From: Paraburkholderia caribensis
GTDB taxonomy: Bacteria > Pseudomonadota > Gammaproteobacteria > Burkholderiales > Burkholderiaceae
Reading direction: 5' to 3'
DNA length: 64,000 bases
Assembly (NCBI RefSeq): GCF_002902945.1
Contig: NZ_CP026104.1
Coordinates: 186,001-250,000 of the forward strand
Below, in pieces: positions 17,438 to 26,500 of the stretch. Made by a program: the position numbers and the translations under genes. The notes beneath the pieces are model-generated. The model saw only the letters and a list, made by a program, of their open reading frames with translations, was not told the origin of the DNA and ran no database searches. Each line of letters begins with the position of its first letter. Position 1 is the stretch's first letter.

Positions 17438-18264
17438 TGCGCGACGACATCGCCCTCGAACTCATCTCGCTGGCACGCACGTTCACGCTACGGCGCGGGC
17501 TGTTCGGCTCCGCCACGCAACTGCGCGCGGTGGACGACGTATCGTTGCGGCTGTACCGCGGCGAGACCCTCGGTCTGGTCGGCGAATCGGGCTGCGGCAA
17601 GAGTACGCTCGCAAAGATGCTGCTCGGCCTGCTCGAACCGACCAGTGGCCACGTGCTGATCGGCGGAAGGGAAATCGATCCGCGCGGACGGCGCGCGATG
17701 GCGCGCCGCATCCAGCCGATTTTCCAGGACCCATACTCGTCGCTGAATCCGCGCAAGACGGTCGCGCAGATCGTCGCGCTGCCGCTGAAACTGCACGGCG
17801 AAGGCAGCGCTGCCAGCCAGCAGACCGAGGTCCGTCGCATGCTGGATCTCGTAGGCATGCCCGCGCGCACGCACGACCAGTATCCAGGGCAGCTCTCCGG
17901 CGGCCAGCGTCAGCGCGTGGCGATCGCGCGCGCGCTGATCCTGCGCCCCGAGATCCTCATCTGCGACGAGCCGACCTCCGCGCTCGACGTATCGGTACAG
18001 GCGCAGATCCTGAACCTGCTGCTCGACCTGAAGACGGAGTTCAGCCTCAGCTATCTGTTCATCAGCCACAATCTCGGCGTGGTCGAGCACCTTGCCGACC
18101 GTGTCGCCGTGATGTACCGCGGACAGATCGTCGAACTCGCCGATCGCGAGACGCTCTTCGAGCGCCCTGCTCACCCATACACGCGCCAGCTGCTGGCATC
18201 GGCCCTCACGCCGGAACCCGGCCTCGGGCTTCCCGCGTTGGCACCCCTTCCCTTCACGAACTGA
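17437..18264 (+). CDS. ABC transporter ATP-binding protein, DppF/OppF type
   Basis: 275 aa from the ATG at 17437, overlapping the previous stop. Walker A is LVGESGCGKST, the Q-loop is in IFQDPYSSLNPR (the DppF/OppF hallmark), the signature is LSGGQRQRV, Walker B is LICDEPTSALD, and the switch His is in FISHNLG. The C-terminal cysteine cluster typical of many family members is absent: the protein ends at LPALAPLPFTN and is shorter than usual (about 275 against 310-330 aa). It pairs with the preceding ATPase to power import. Confidence 0.85.
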   Translation: MRDDIALELISLARTFTLRRGLFGSATQLRAVDDVSLRLYRGETLGLVGESGCGKSTLAKMLLGLLEPTSGHVLIGGREIDPRGRRAMARRIQPIFQDPYSSLNPRKTVAQIVALPLKLHGEGSAASQQTEVRRMLDLVGMPARTHDQYPGQLSGGQRQRVAIARALILRPEILICDEPTSALDVSVQAQILNLLLDLKTEFSLSYLFISHNLGVVEHLADRVAVMYRGQIVELADRETLFERPAHPYTRQLLASALTPEPGLGLPALAPLPFTN

Positions 18265-18295
18265 ACCGACCACGACCCCACTGAGGACTGACTTC

Positions 18296-19705
18296 ATGAG
18301 CCGCGAGCAAGCCATTGCGTACGCCACCGGATATTTCGACGACGGCAGTTTCGGGCAAGTGCTCGGCGAGCGCGTCGCGCACCGCACCGAGAGCCAGGCG
18401 AGCGACAACCTGGCCGCTCTGCAGGCCTATCTGGACGGGAACCTGATTCCCGCGTTCGAAGCGCTGGGGTTCACCTGCCGCTGCGTGCCGAACCCCGTGC
18501 CGGGGCACGGCCCGTTCCTGCTCGCCGAACGTATCGAGGATCCGGCCATGCTCACGTTGCTGACGTACGGACACGGCGATGTCGTGCACGGCTACGATGC
18601 ACAGTGGGATACCGGCCTTGCGCCGTGGACGTTGACCGTCGACGGCGACCGCTGGTATGGCCGGGGTACCGCGGACAACAAGGGGCAGCATACTATCAAC
18701 CTCGCCGCACTCGCGCAGGTGCTGCGCGTGCGCGGCGGCAAGCTCGGCTACAACGTGAAGGCGATCGTCGAGATGGGCGAGGAAGCCGGCTCGCCCGGAC
18801 TCGCCGACATCTGCGCGGCGAACCGCGACGCGCTGCGCGCCGACCTGTTCATCGCGTCCGACGGGCCGCGTGTGAGCGCCACACGCCCTACGCTCTTCAT
18901 GGGCTCGCGCGGCAGTGCCAACTTCACGCTGTCGGTGAAGCTGCGTGACGGCGCTCATCACTCCGGCAACTGGGGCGGCCTGCTACGCAGCCCCGGCATC
19001 CGGCTCGTGCACGCGCTGGCGTCGATCGTCGACGAGCGCGGGCAGATCCGCGTCGCCGGCCTGCGTCCGCCGGCCATTCCACCAGTCGTGCGCGCCGCGC
19101 TCGCGTCGCTGTCGGTCGGCGGTGGCCCGAACGATCCCGCCATCGATACCGACTGGGGCGAAGAGGACCTCACGCCGGTCGAGCGCGTGTTTGGCTGGAA
19201 CAGCTTCGAAGTTCTGGCTTTCAAGACGGGCAATCCGGAAAGGCCGGCCAACGCGATTCCCGGCCACGCGCACGCGCACTGTCAGATGCGGTTTGTGGTC
19301 GGCAGCGACGCGGCGCATTTCCTCGATCATCTGCGCGCACATCTGGAAGCACACGGATTCACCGACGTGCAGGTGTCGCCCTATACGAGCTTCATGGAAG
19401 CCACGCGGCTCGACCCGGACGACCCGTGGGTCGATTGGGGCGCACGCTCGATCGCGACGACGCTCGGCAAGGCGCCGGCGCTGCTGCCGAATCTCGGTGG
19501 CTCGCTGCCCAATGACGTGTTCGCCGACATTCTCGGGCTGCCGACGCTGTGGGTCCCGCATTCGTATCCGGCCTGCTCGCAGCATGCACCGAACGAACAC
19601 ATGCTCGGTAGCGTCGCCCGGGAAGGCCTGCAGATTATGGCCGGCCTGTTCTGGGATCTCGGCGACGAGGGCGAGCGCATTCGGGCAGCGCGGCAGGTCG
19701 GATAA
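18296..19705 (+). CDS. M20-family metallopeptidase/amidohydrolase
   Basis: 469 aa; ATG 32 bp after the ATPase stop with GAGGA upstream, so the last operon gene. The M20 metal-site pattern is present: LTYGHGDVV (first His and Asp), YGRGTADNKGQH (bridging Asp), the catalytic and metal pair in VEMGEEAGSPG, and the C-terminal His in VPHSYPACSQHAPNEH. A dimerisation insert lies about residues 210-340 (GSRGSANFTLSVKLRDGAHH). Family members hydrolyse dipeptides, N-acyl amino acids or similar amides. Sitting at the end of a peptide-type importer, it probably processes the imported substrate in the cytoplasm; no signal peptide is seen. Confidence 0.85.
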   Translation: MSREQAIAYATGYFDDGSFGQVLGERVAHRTESQASDNLAALQAYLDGNLIPAFEALGFTCRCVPNPVPGHGPFLLAERIEDPAMLTLLTYGHGDVVHGYDAQWDTGLAPWTLTVDGDRWYGRGTADNKGQHTINLAALAQVLRVRGGKLGYNVKAIVEMGEEAGSPGLADICAANRDALRADLFIASDGPRVSATRPTLFMGSRGSANFTLSVKLRDGAHHSGNWGGLLRSPGIRLVHALASIVDERGQIRVAGLRPPAIPPVVRAALASLSVGGGPNDPAIDTDWGEEDLTPVERVFGWNSFEVLAFKTGNPERPANAIPGHAHAHCQMRFVVGSDAAHFLDHLRAHLEAHGFTDVQVSPYTSFMEATRLDPDDPWVDWGARSIATTLGKAPALLPNLGGSLPNDVFADILGLPTLWVPHSYPACSQHAPNEHMLGSVAREGLQIMAGLFWDLGDEGERIRAARQVG

Positions 19706-20252
19706 GCGAAGCCCGGTCATTCCGGTCGTCATGCCGTGTCGCGTTCGTCGGTGCGGTCTCGTACCATGCGATCTTGTCCGCGATTGCCGCAAAGCTTGGC
19801 CTGCAATTCAGCAATACGTACGAGCACCGCGTGCCGATGCCCAGCGAGCGTCTCGCCCTGAGGACCGTACGTCGAGTCGCCCTCCGCACCTAGTCGCCTG
19901 GCTCACCGATATGGCTCCACGTGGACGATGATCGCCGCTTTCGGCACCTGTGCCGCAGGCTCCATCGGTCTCTGGTTCACCGCAGCTGTCCAAGCTTATA
20001 CATTTGCCGTGGTGCCCATGCTGGCGTTGGGCCTGGCAACCGGCTTCATTTCGCCGGTTGCCACTGCGCTTGGGCTCGAGACGGTTCAGCCACATCGCGC
20101 AGGTCTGCCGGCGGCAGCACTCAATTCGGCTCGGCAAGCGGGCGGTCTTGGGAGTAACCATCTTCGGTTCGATGGCCGGCTCGATTTACCCTTTCGAGGC
20201 AGGGCTGCGCGCAGCATTGGGTCTGGTTGTGGCCGTATCCCTTGTCGGTTAG
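19706..20252 (+). pseudogene. MFS transporter C-terminal remnant, frameshifted
   Basis: From about 19890 the frame reads LAHRYGSTWTMIAAFGTCAAG, then FAVVPMLALGLATGFISPVA and LNSARQAGG, typical of late MFS helices (drug:H+ antiporter type). The homologous continuation (LGVTIFGSMAG, LRAALGLVVAVSLVG) is in another frame, so a frameshift lies near 20148. The N-terminal half is absent. Bases 19720-19870 hold a protein-like stretch (SYHAILSAIAAKLGLQFSN) I cannot place. The 3' end runs directly into Tn3-family sequence. Confidence 0.6.
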
Positions 20253-20560
20253 ATCGGCAATACGCAGTGCAAAGTCAAAGCCCAAGAAGTGGCACAGCGC
20301 GAACACGTGATCGGTTAAACCAGTGGTGTTCGTATAGTGCTCCTCGATACGCAGTTCCGACTTGTGATGCTCAGCGATTTTATCAAACGCAACTCGCGGC
20401 TTAATCCATTGCTCTCCACTATTGACGACCGACCTCACTTCACCGGCAAGCAAAGTTCGAAGCGTCATCAATGCTTCCGGAGCCCTTGTAGATAGCCTCC
20501 TTTGGATACGCGCATAGCGGGCGCGTACATCGTCAAGGCGGCGGATACGGTGCCCAAAGC
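20235..20560 (-). pseudogene. Tn3-family TnpA fragment
   Basis: The minus strand reads RIRRLDDVRARYARIQRR, then VVNSGEQWIKPRVAFDKIAE, HHKSELRIEEHYTNTTGLTD and HVFALCHFLGFDFALRIADL, a conserved central stretch of Tn3-family transposases. Neither end of the roughly 1000-aa protein is present, so it is a short relic between the MFS remnant and an IS66 remnant. Confidence 0.8.
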
Positions 20561-21082
20561 CGCTCGCACTCCGGACCTGCTGTCAACGCGCTTCATCAAC
20601 CTCATCGGCAAGCTGTTCCGGCTGAGGCGCGAAGTGCGAAGTGGAGCGCCGCTCGCCGGCTCGATTACGCCGCCGTTATAGCGTACGCGTGCTCGCCATC
20701 ATCGAGCAACTGTTGATTGAGCATCTTCCTGCCGTCGTGCCTGGGAGCATGCTGGGCAAAGCGCTGCAATTTGTGAATCGGCAGTGGCACAAACTGAGCC
20801 GCTACATTGAGAACGGCGATTATCCAATCTCGAACAACGCGTGTGAAAACGAGATCAGGCGTTTGTCGTTGCACGCAAGGGCTTCCTGTTTGCGGATACG
20901 GTTGCCGGCGCACACACCAGCGCAAACATCTACTCGCTGGTCCAGTCGGCAAAAGCCAATGGATCGATCCATATCGATACCTCACCTGGCTGCTCCGATG
21001 TCTGCCGCTCCCGCAGACCGTCGACGACTTCGCCGCGCTGCTGCCCAGGAACATGCCTGATTCATCCACGCCGGGTCGGTAA
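20560..21082 (+). pseudogene. IS66 TnpC C-terminal fragment with frameshifts
   Basis: Frame 1 gives VLAIIEQLLIEHLPAVVPGS, FVNRQWHKLSRYIENGDYPI and SNNACENEIR. The continuation DPYRYLTWLLRCLPLPQTVD, then DFAALLPRNM, is in another frame. This is the DDE glutamate region and tail of IS66 transposases, related to but distinct from the copy at 11120-11580. Confidence 0.75.
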
Positions 21083-21156
21083 TGGTGGTGAGCAAACGGG
21101 CACTGTCCCGGGAAACAGTCCGATAATGTGTTGACTCTGCCCTTGGGGCCGCCCTC

Positions 21157-21489
21157 ATGCCGGCTGTACCTGGTCAACACAAGGACGATGGACTTATTTG
21201 CTCTTCTAATTCGTGGCTGAATGCTTCGGAAGCGGCCAGACGGCTTGGCGTATCGATCAAGGCTTTGCGCCTATACGAGCAGCAGGGATTGATAAATCCT
21301 AGGCGCACACTCGGACTCAGCCTGGCTCAAGTTGCGCGCGTACTGGACGGTGACTCCGAAAGCCTAAACGTGGCGTTGTCGACACACAAGCGGTACTCGA
21401 CCATGAAATCCAGGAGCTTGTCCATAAACCGGACAAGCTTCGAAACTGTCGCGACATGCCTGGCGACGCCTGAGTACGTGAGCGGATAG
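21157..21489 (+). pseudogene. MerR-family regulator remnant
   Basis: The sequence begins with a MerR HTH (WLNASEAARRLGVSIKALRL, YEQQGLINPRRT) but jumps directly to LGLSLAQVARVLDGDSESLN, missing about 20-25 residues of the wing. Soon after, the homologous frame changes (VLDHEIQELVHKPDKLR in the next frame). An internal deletion plus a frameshift mark it as non-functional. Confidence 0.6.
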
Positions 21490-21770
21490 CGAGGCGCCCC
21501 GAACCGGCCTTAGCGCGCGCGCCTTACCTCGCAGTTCGGCCCGCCCGACGGTAGTCTCCCGCGTCTCTATCGACATCTAAGAAGGACGTGGATTACTGAC
21601 CGCTTACGAAACAACACATCGGCGTGCAACGCCAAAGCACGATGCACTCCGTGGCAAGAACGCTCAAGCGCGGGGGGCACTCGTGAGTGGCGCGATGCAT
21701 TTGTGCCCCAATCTCTGATACCTGGCATGGGGCTCGGGTTGCCCGGGACTCACGGCATGAAGCCCGTAGT
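21490..21770. other. Intergenic, nothing recognised
   Basis: No coding frame, repeat or RNA structure that I can support; it lies between the MerR remnant and the end of the glycosyltransferase gene. Confidence 0.4.
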
Positions 21771-22805
21771 TCAGAGCCATAATTTCCCGGCGCGGCGCTT
21801 GTCGGCACGCAAGAGAAGGTTTAGGCGCTTCCTAGCGAACTGCAAGGCGCAACGGAGGACCTGCGGATGATCAATTGCGTACCTAACGGCTGCGGCAAGG
21901 CGTTTCTGGTGGACAGCCTCGGTCACGTCGACCCAGCGAAGCGAAGTTTCGAGCGACCGACGCCGACGCGCACAGGCGTCCGCCAATCGCGCGGAAATCG
22001 GGTGTGACGCGACGAACCTGGCTGTCGCGTCCATCATACCGACGAGCGACTGTCGATCTGCTGACTTGTCAGTAGACAGTGAACCATCGCGCCGCCGATA
22101 GTGATAACCCATAGGCGGATAGACGAGTACTCTCGCATCGTGCTTCACCAACGTGCGCAAAAGAAGATCGAAGTCTTCGGCCCATCGCATGCGCTCGTCG
22201 TATCGAACTCCGGATAAGAGTTCAGCCTTGATTACGGGCTTGAGATAGCCTAGCCGAGGCGTTTCCACCAGTTCCACGGCATCGAAAATCCGACGCGTCC
22301 GCAGGTCGAGCAGGGAATGCCCGGTGAGCGAGCCGCTCTCTGTGACTATAAGCAAGTCATCTGCCGCAATTGCGACACCGTCCGACTCGGCATTCTTCAC
22401 CAGTGACTCAAGGCGCTCTTCGGCAAGAAGGTCATCACTGTCGAGAATCGTAATCCAGCGACCGGTTGCCTGGAGCAGTGCGCGATTACGGGCGGCCGAG
22501 GGGCCGGCGTTAGACAAGGAGGTGAGAAGAACGACACGCGGATCGTCAGCCGCCGCGGAACGGACAACTTCTACGCTTGCGTCGGTGGATGCATCATCGA
22601 CAACGATAAGTTCCCAGTCTGTCAGGCGCTGTTCCTTCATGGATTGGATAGCTTTACCAATCCATTTCTCTCCGTTGAAATTCGCCATGACGACGGTGAC
22701 CAGGGGCGCCGATGATGAAAGCGTTTGCCTTGGGGCCGGCTCCTCAATGCAATCGGAGAGGTCGTGAGGACGCACTAAGGCCGGATTTTCCCCGGTTTGT
22801 CGCAT
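21771..22805 (-). CDS. Family 2 glycosyltransferase
   Basis: 344 aa. The GT-A fold is clear at residues about 32-150: PLVTVVMANFNGEKWIGKAI, the nucleotide-binding WELIVVDDASTDAS, NAGPSAARNRAL, and the metal-binding DxD in WITILDSDDLLAE. The acceptor part has MRWAEDFDLLLRTL, the ED motif of processive-like GT2 enzymes. No transmembrane segment is seen, so it is probably a cytosolic enzyme adding one sugar to a polysaccharide or lipid precursor. Together with the acyltransferases at 25.3-27.7 kb it suggests remains of an exopolysaccharide cluster. About 30 N-terminal residues precede the domain. Confidence 0.85.
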   Translation of the reverse strand: MRQTGENPALVRPHDLSDCIEEPAPRQTLSSSAPLVTVVMANFNGEKWIGKAIQSMKEQRLTDWELIVVDDASTDASVEVVRSAAADDPRVVLLTSLSNAGPSAARNRALLQATGRWITILDSDDLLAEERLESLVKNAESDGVAIAADDLLIVTESGSLTGHSLLDLRTRRIFDAVELVETPRLGYLKPVIKAELLSGVRYDERMRWAEDFDLLLRTLVKHDARVLVYPPMGYHYRRRDGSLSTDKSADRQSLVGMMDATARFVASHPISARLADACARRRRSLETSLRWVDVTEAVHQKRLAAAVRYAIDHPQVLRCALQFARKRLNLLLRADKRRAGKLWL

Positions 22806-23266
22806 GGGTTTCTTTCCCCGGTGAGTGCAGAGCCGTGTACTTGCAGCGTCTCATGCGGAGCGGCCGCATGTGATTGCGGGACTCAAGGATATGCACCGGA
22901 TCCCGGCAACCGGGCAGGTATGGTCGGTTCTCGCCTCTGAGCCGCAAGGCAAGGATAGCAACTGTACCCGCGTCGGCCTACCCGCAAGTGTCAACGTTTC
23001 GCGACATTCTAGCGGCGCCTTGCGCCTGCCCCGACCTATGCTATTGCGGTAAGTTTTCTTATCGTAATGGCTCTGTTTGCAACCCAAAGCCAGCTGTCAC
23101 CGACGTGTTACCTTCGCTGTCGCCCGCCTAACGTGAAGGCGCCGCTCCGCTCAAGAAAAAATCCTCGAACGGTGGATGAGTGCCTCTTCAAGCTCGCTTT
23201 CGGAATACTCGTTCTTCAGGTCAAGGACTCCTGATTCCCGTGTCGGCCGCGTCACGTCGCTGTGGC
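22806..23266. other. Intergenic, nothing recognised
   Basis: 460 bp between the glycosyltransferase start and the toxin gene end. It presumably holds the glycosyltransferase promoter; no gene, repeat or terminator is evident. Confidence 0.4.
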
Positions 23267-23605
23267 TTATAGCAGCCGCAGCACGATTCTTTGGAGAAGG
23301 CCCAACAGATCGCGTCGAGTGTCAACGACAAGGTGAATGTAAATGGTATCGTCCCTCACCTGATAGATGATCCGATTCTTGCCAGAGAGGGCCTGTCGAA
23401 AACTGTCATCGACGAAGCCATCGAGTTCAGCGGGGGTGTGGCCGCTTTCGGGAAACTGACGGATGTGCGCGACAGTTTGCTGGAGCTGCACCGACGTCTG
23501 TCTCCATGTCTCCCACCCGAACGTTCGAACTATGTAACTTCTCAGCTCATCGATGCCGATTCGGGCCGTCGGCAGGATGCGGTACTTCAACAGCGGGGCT
23601 GACAT
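23267..23605 (-). CDS. RelE/ParE-family toxin
   Basis: 112 aa. The ParE-like pattern is YRILPTARIGIDELRSYIVR, the TWRQTSVQLQQTV helix, GHTPAELDGF, and a C-terminal KNRIIYQVRDDTIYIHLVVD, then TRRDL. Family members act on DNA gyrase (ParE) or on ribosome-bound mRNA (RelE); the divergent C-terminus leaves this open. The start codon at 23605 overlaps the antitoxin stop by one base, so the two are translationally coupled. Confidence 0.8.
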   Translation of the reverse strand: MSAPLLKYRILPTARIGIDELRSYIVRTFGWETWRQTSVQLQQTVAHIRQFPESGHTPAELDGFVDDSFRQALSGKNRIIYQVRDDTIYIHLVVDTRRDLLGLLQRIVLRLL

Positions 23606-23901
23606 TAGCGAAGCTTCTCTTGGCGGTCGAGTTCGTTAAGCTCCGCAAAGAATTCGTCGCCATCTATGTGATCGGCGCGGTCGATCTGTTTTTGGCCGAT
23701 GGCCAGGATCTTCAAGAGTGCGATTGTCTGTTGCGTGGCTTCATACGTCCGCACATCCTGAACAACCAGCTTTGCTTCGCCATTCTGCGTGATGATGAGC
23801 GGCTCTCCCGAATCGGTCAGGTCTTTGACGATTTGTGCCGCTTCGCTCTTGAGGTAGCTGATTGGCTTTACGTGATCGGCGATATGCATCCGATACTCCA
23901 T
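23605..23901 (-). CDS. Phd/YefM-family antitoxin
   Basis: 98 aa from the ATG at 23901; a second in-frame ATG at 23889 (MHIADHVKPISYL) would also give the full fold. The core reads KPISYLKSEAAQIVKDLTDS, GEPLIITQNGEAKLVVQDVR, the canonical N-terminal DNA-binding/dimer domain. The C-terminal acidic part (DHIDGDEFFAELNELD) would wrap the toxin. It precedes and overlaps the toxin gene and likely represses the operon through the repeats just upstream. Confidence 0.85.
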   Translation of the reverse strand: MEYRMHIADHVKPISYLKSEAAQIVKDLTDSGEPLIITQNGEAKLVVQDVRTYEATQQTIALLKILAIGQKQIDRADHIDGDEFFAELNELDRQEKLR

Positions 23902-23905
23902 TGCA

Positions 23906-23940
23906 GGTCTGATAAGACCAAATATAGACCATTATCGGTC
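23906..23940. promoter_or_regulatory. Probable operator of the Phd-ParE operon
   Basis: Immediately upstream of the antitoxin start are two inverted GGTC/GACC elements, GGTC-N6-GACC at 23906-23919 and GACC-N6-GGTC at 23927-23940, with an AT-rich ATATAG between them that could be a -10. Such paired short palindromes are the usual binding sites of Phd-family antitoxins (inference). Confidence 0.5.
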
Positions 23941-24169
23941 CGACGACAACGCCCCTCCGTTTTACATCCACCCCTACCCGTATGGACGGGCTCCCGCGTG
24001 CCGCGTGGATCACGGCAGGAAAAGCGGAACAACCGGCGATACGGAATACAAAGTCAACAGACACGTTCGTTAGCGCCCTTTATTTCGCACGGGTGGGCGC
24101 TATGGTGCCTACGATCTGGTGGGCACGCTCGCATGACGCAACCACGAGTCCTTGCCATCTAACCGGAAA

Positions 24170-24203
24170 CTGTATAAATTTACAGTACTGTATTTATATA
24201 CAG
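24170..24203 (+). promoter_or_regulatory. Two tandem LexA (SOS) boxes
   Basis: CTGTATAAATTTACAG (24170-24185) and CTGTATTTATATACAG (24188-24203) both fit the CTGT-N8-ACAG LexA consensus used in beta- and gammaproteobacteria, two bases apart. They end 16 bp before the start codon of the downstream gene and overlap the likely -10 region (TATTTAT/TATATA), the right position for repression by LexA. Confidence 0.8.
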
Positions 24204-24219
24204 CACTTCGGGAGGCGCA

Positions 24220-24501
24220 ATGGAGCACTTGGTCAGGGTCTATAACGAGAAAGATCGGCAAACGCTCGAATGGCTTCGCAAGCACGTTGGCGATGCCGCA
24301 ATCGTCAGTGCTGTGGCGCAGTGCGCCGGATCGGGCAAACCTTACCTCTCGACAGTTTGCAGACGCCTTGGCGTGCGAACTCCGGCGTTTTCCGCGCCGC
24401 TTCGACAAACCTCGAGTCCGGTGGCCGACTATTCCCTTGCGATCATCCGGAGCATTTTGGCAACCAGAACGGCGACAGCAAAACTGGGCGCGGCGCGGTA
24501 G
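24220..24501 (+). CDS. Small conserved-looking protein under SOS control
   Basis: 93 aa; GGGAGG sits 5 bp before the ATG, an excellent ribosome site. The N-terminal part (MEHLVRVYNEKDRQTLEWLR, then KHVGDAAIVSAVAQCAGSGK) and the PYLSTVCRRLGV segment look like a compact helical, possibly HTH-type DNA-binding fold; the C-terminus is short helical. I do not recognise a named family. The tandem LexA boxes directly upstream show it is almost certainly damage-inducible. It is followed at once by a remnant of an unrelated gene, so no partner is preserved downstream. Confidence 0.7.
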   Translation: MEHLVRVYNEKDRQTLEWLRKHVGDAAIVSAVAQCAGSGKPYLSTVCRRLGVRTPAFSAPLRQTSSPVADYSLAIIRSILATRTATAKLGAAR

Positions 24502-24504
24502 GGA

Positions 24505-24720
24505 TCCGTCCGAGCAGGGCAAGCTCATCGTCTACACGTTGCTGAAGGATAAGCTGGTCTACGGACCATTCCGGCTCGAGGCGGGAATCCGGCAATCCAG
24601 CAAAATACCGAGATCTCGCAACAGACTTCACTGTGGAGCCAGATGGGCTCACGCGTCATCCGTGGCCATCTCGTGGTGGTGCCGATCGAGAATTTTATTC
24701 TCTACGTCCAACTGCGTTTA
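24505..24720 (+). pseudogene. UPF0182-family membrane protein, C-terminal fragment
   Basis: The frame reads GKLIVYTLLKDKLVYGPFRL, then EAGIRQSS. After a frameshift near 24605 it continues ISQQTSLWSQMGSRVIRGHL, then VVVPIENFILYVQ. This matches the conserved 'YGPF..EA.I.Q...IS...LW...GS.VI.G.L...PI..S.LYV' region of UPF0182 proteins. The remaining roughly 700 residues are absent. Confidence 0.6.
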
Positions 24721-25348
24721 GCCGCTCCGTTGTTCGCGCATCGCGTCGATCAATACGGTCGGCAGACGCTCCGAAACCCGATCCAGTATCGCCGGTTTCG
24801 CTCTGCACTTCGCCACTCATGAGCAGGCGCGTCGACGGATGTTCTCATTCATGGAAGGCTGGTAAAAAGTACGCCGCCTGCACAGCAGCATCGGTTACTG
24901 CTTGCCGCTCGAATTTGAAAACCTGCATGCGCCACATCCACCGACCTCGCATCGCGGGTTGCCCACCGCCGGGCAGCGTCACGGCCGACAGAGGCGCCCC
25001 CTGCCCGTCCATGGACAACCCGCCGCTCAACGCTCGATGGAGGCTAAATCACATTCATCTCCGACTGCCGATCTGTCTGCTCAACCGGGTCAACCTCGCC
25101 AGCAGCCGATGGCGGTTCTTCATGAGATGGATCTTGAACTCGTCAGCGATCGGAATCTACGATCGGCGTCTGCCGCTTCACTACGCCCTCCATCGTCAGG
25201 GCCGTTCGTTCATGTCACGCAGCGAACCACGACTGAGCGTAGCTCACGCTATTGCCGATCTCACGCCTGAGAGCACGAAGCTGGAGGTTTGCCGCGTGCC
25301 CCGCTCCTGACTCGCGCAGAACTGGCTCACGCTCTCCCGCAACTCGGA
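24721..25348. other. 630-bp region without a recognisable gene
   Basis: Several short frames exist on both strands but none shows a family motif or a convincing ribosome site. It is probably decayed sequence between the UPF0182 fragment and the acyltransferase gene. Confidence 0.4.
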
Positions 25349-26386
25349 TCAGAGATTCGCTGAGAACGCTTCACTCGACCTGTGGAACACACCGCGCCGG
25401 ATTGTTCTCGCAACAGAGTAGACAGTACCAAGCCGTTCTACGCCAAGTCGCTGCTTCAGCGTTCCACCAAAGCCGCTCAAAAAAGCGTATGCGGCAGCGG
25501 TAGAGAATCCATCAAAGTCGAACGTCAGCTCGCGATCAATCGCTTCTTGGATCGCTTTCCAGATCAAAAGGCTAATTGCCCCGCCGGATGCGGTCTGTGA
25601 ACGGGACGAAAGAAGATAGTACATGTGGTTGCAGTCCCAGACGATGCCTATCACACCGGCCAGCTGTCCGCGCCGACTATATGCACCTAGCAGGCGCCCC
25701 GCTTGTCTTTCAACGAAAGCGTTTACAAGTTCACCCATGACAATAGTGCCATAAGCGTTCGTTCGCGAGCGCGCCGCGAGGTTGGCCTCATAGAAATTGA
25801 GAAATTCGCTCGGCCGTTCTATTGGCCGTACCGACAGATGAGTGGCTGCATGCCGGATCACGTTCCGCGTCTTGCCACTCATCCTTGCCCATGCCTCGGC
25901 TGACGTGCTACCGGGTGCGATATGAAACGTATATCGGGCCGAAACGTCGAACCCGCGGAGCGCAAACGCGAGCGCATCGTTCACGCGATGGTCAAAAACC
26001 TGGAAAAAACTGTCGAACCTCGGCAACTGCTCAATAAGGCGGGCTGTCACGTGCATGCGGTGACGAAATTCGGCCGCAGGACCGCCGACTCCGATCGGCT
26101 CAATGACTGGCCCGAGGGATCGCGTCAGTGGCGGCAGGCGCGAGACGCGCCACACACCTCTGCGAGCGAAATAGTACGGCATTTCGCCCAGCACCCGCTT
26201 GCCTTGCATTACCGCCGCTGTGTGCCAGTGGCCGTCTGTCGCAATGTCGAGCCACCAACGTTCGTGGAAAATCGAATAGGCTGCGGATGCCGCCGCACGC
26301 GAGGTAGAAACTATCGCAGGCATCGGGGTGATCGGACTTTCCTCGGAGCCTTCGTTGTGTAGTGTCAGGTAAGGTTCCGTTGCCAT
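25349..26386 (-). CDS. GNAT-superfamily acyltransferase, BioF2/FemAB-like
   Basis: 345 aa. The N-terminal half has FHERWWLDIATDGHWHTAAV and GKRVLGEMPYYFARRGVWRV, followed by LTRSLGPVI. The C-terminal half is the Acetyltransf_6 (BioF2-like) domain with FYEANLAARSRTNAYGTIVM, the catalytic-core strand GQLAGVIGIVWDCNHMYYLL, and the ending FDFDGFSTAAAYAFLSGFGG. Proteins of this type transfer acyl or aminoacyl groups in polysaccharide and cell-envelope pathways. The substrate is unknown. It lies 115 bp downstream of a second member on the same strand. Confidence 0.75.
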   Translation of the reverse strand: MATEPYLTLHNEGSEESPITPMPAIVSTSRAAASAAYSIFHERWWLDIATDGHWHTAAVMQGKRVLGEMPYYFARRGVWRVSRLPPLTRSLGPVIEPIGVGGPAAEFRHRMHVTARLIEQLPRFDSFFQVFDHRVNDALAFALRGFDVSARYTFHIAPGSTSAEAWARMSGKTRNVIRHAATHLSVRPIERPSEFLNFYEANLAARSRTNAYGTIVMGELVNAFVERQAGRLLGAYSRRGQLAGVIGIVWDCNHMYYLLSSRSQTASGGAISLLIWKAIQEAIDRELTFDFDGFSTAAAYAFLSGFGGTLKQRLGVERLGTVYSVARTIRRGVFHRSSEAFSANL

Positions 26387-26500
26387 AAGATTGCACCTTC
26401 AGCGTAAGCAGAGACGATCGCGCATACCTTGCAAGCGGATGATGCAGCGTGCGTCCGACAGGCATGGCTGACCAGGGGACCCTTCGAACGTCGGGAGCAT

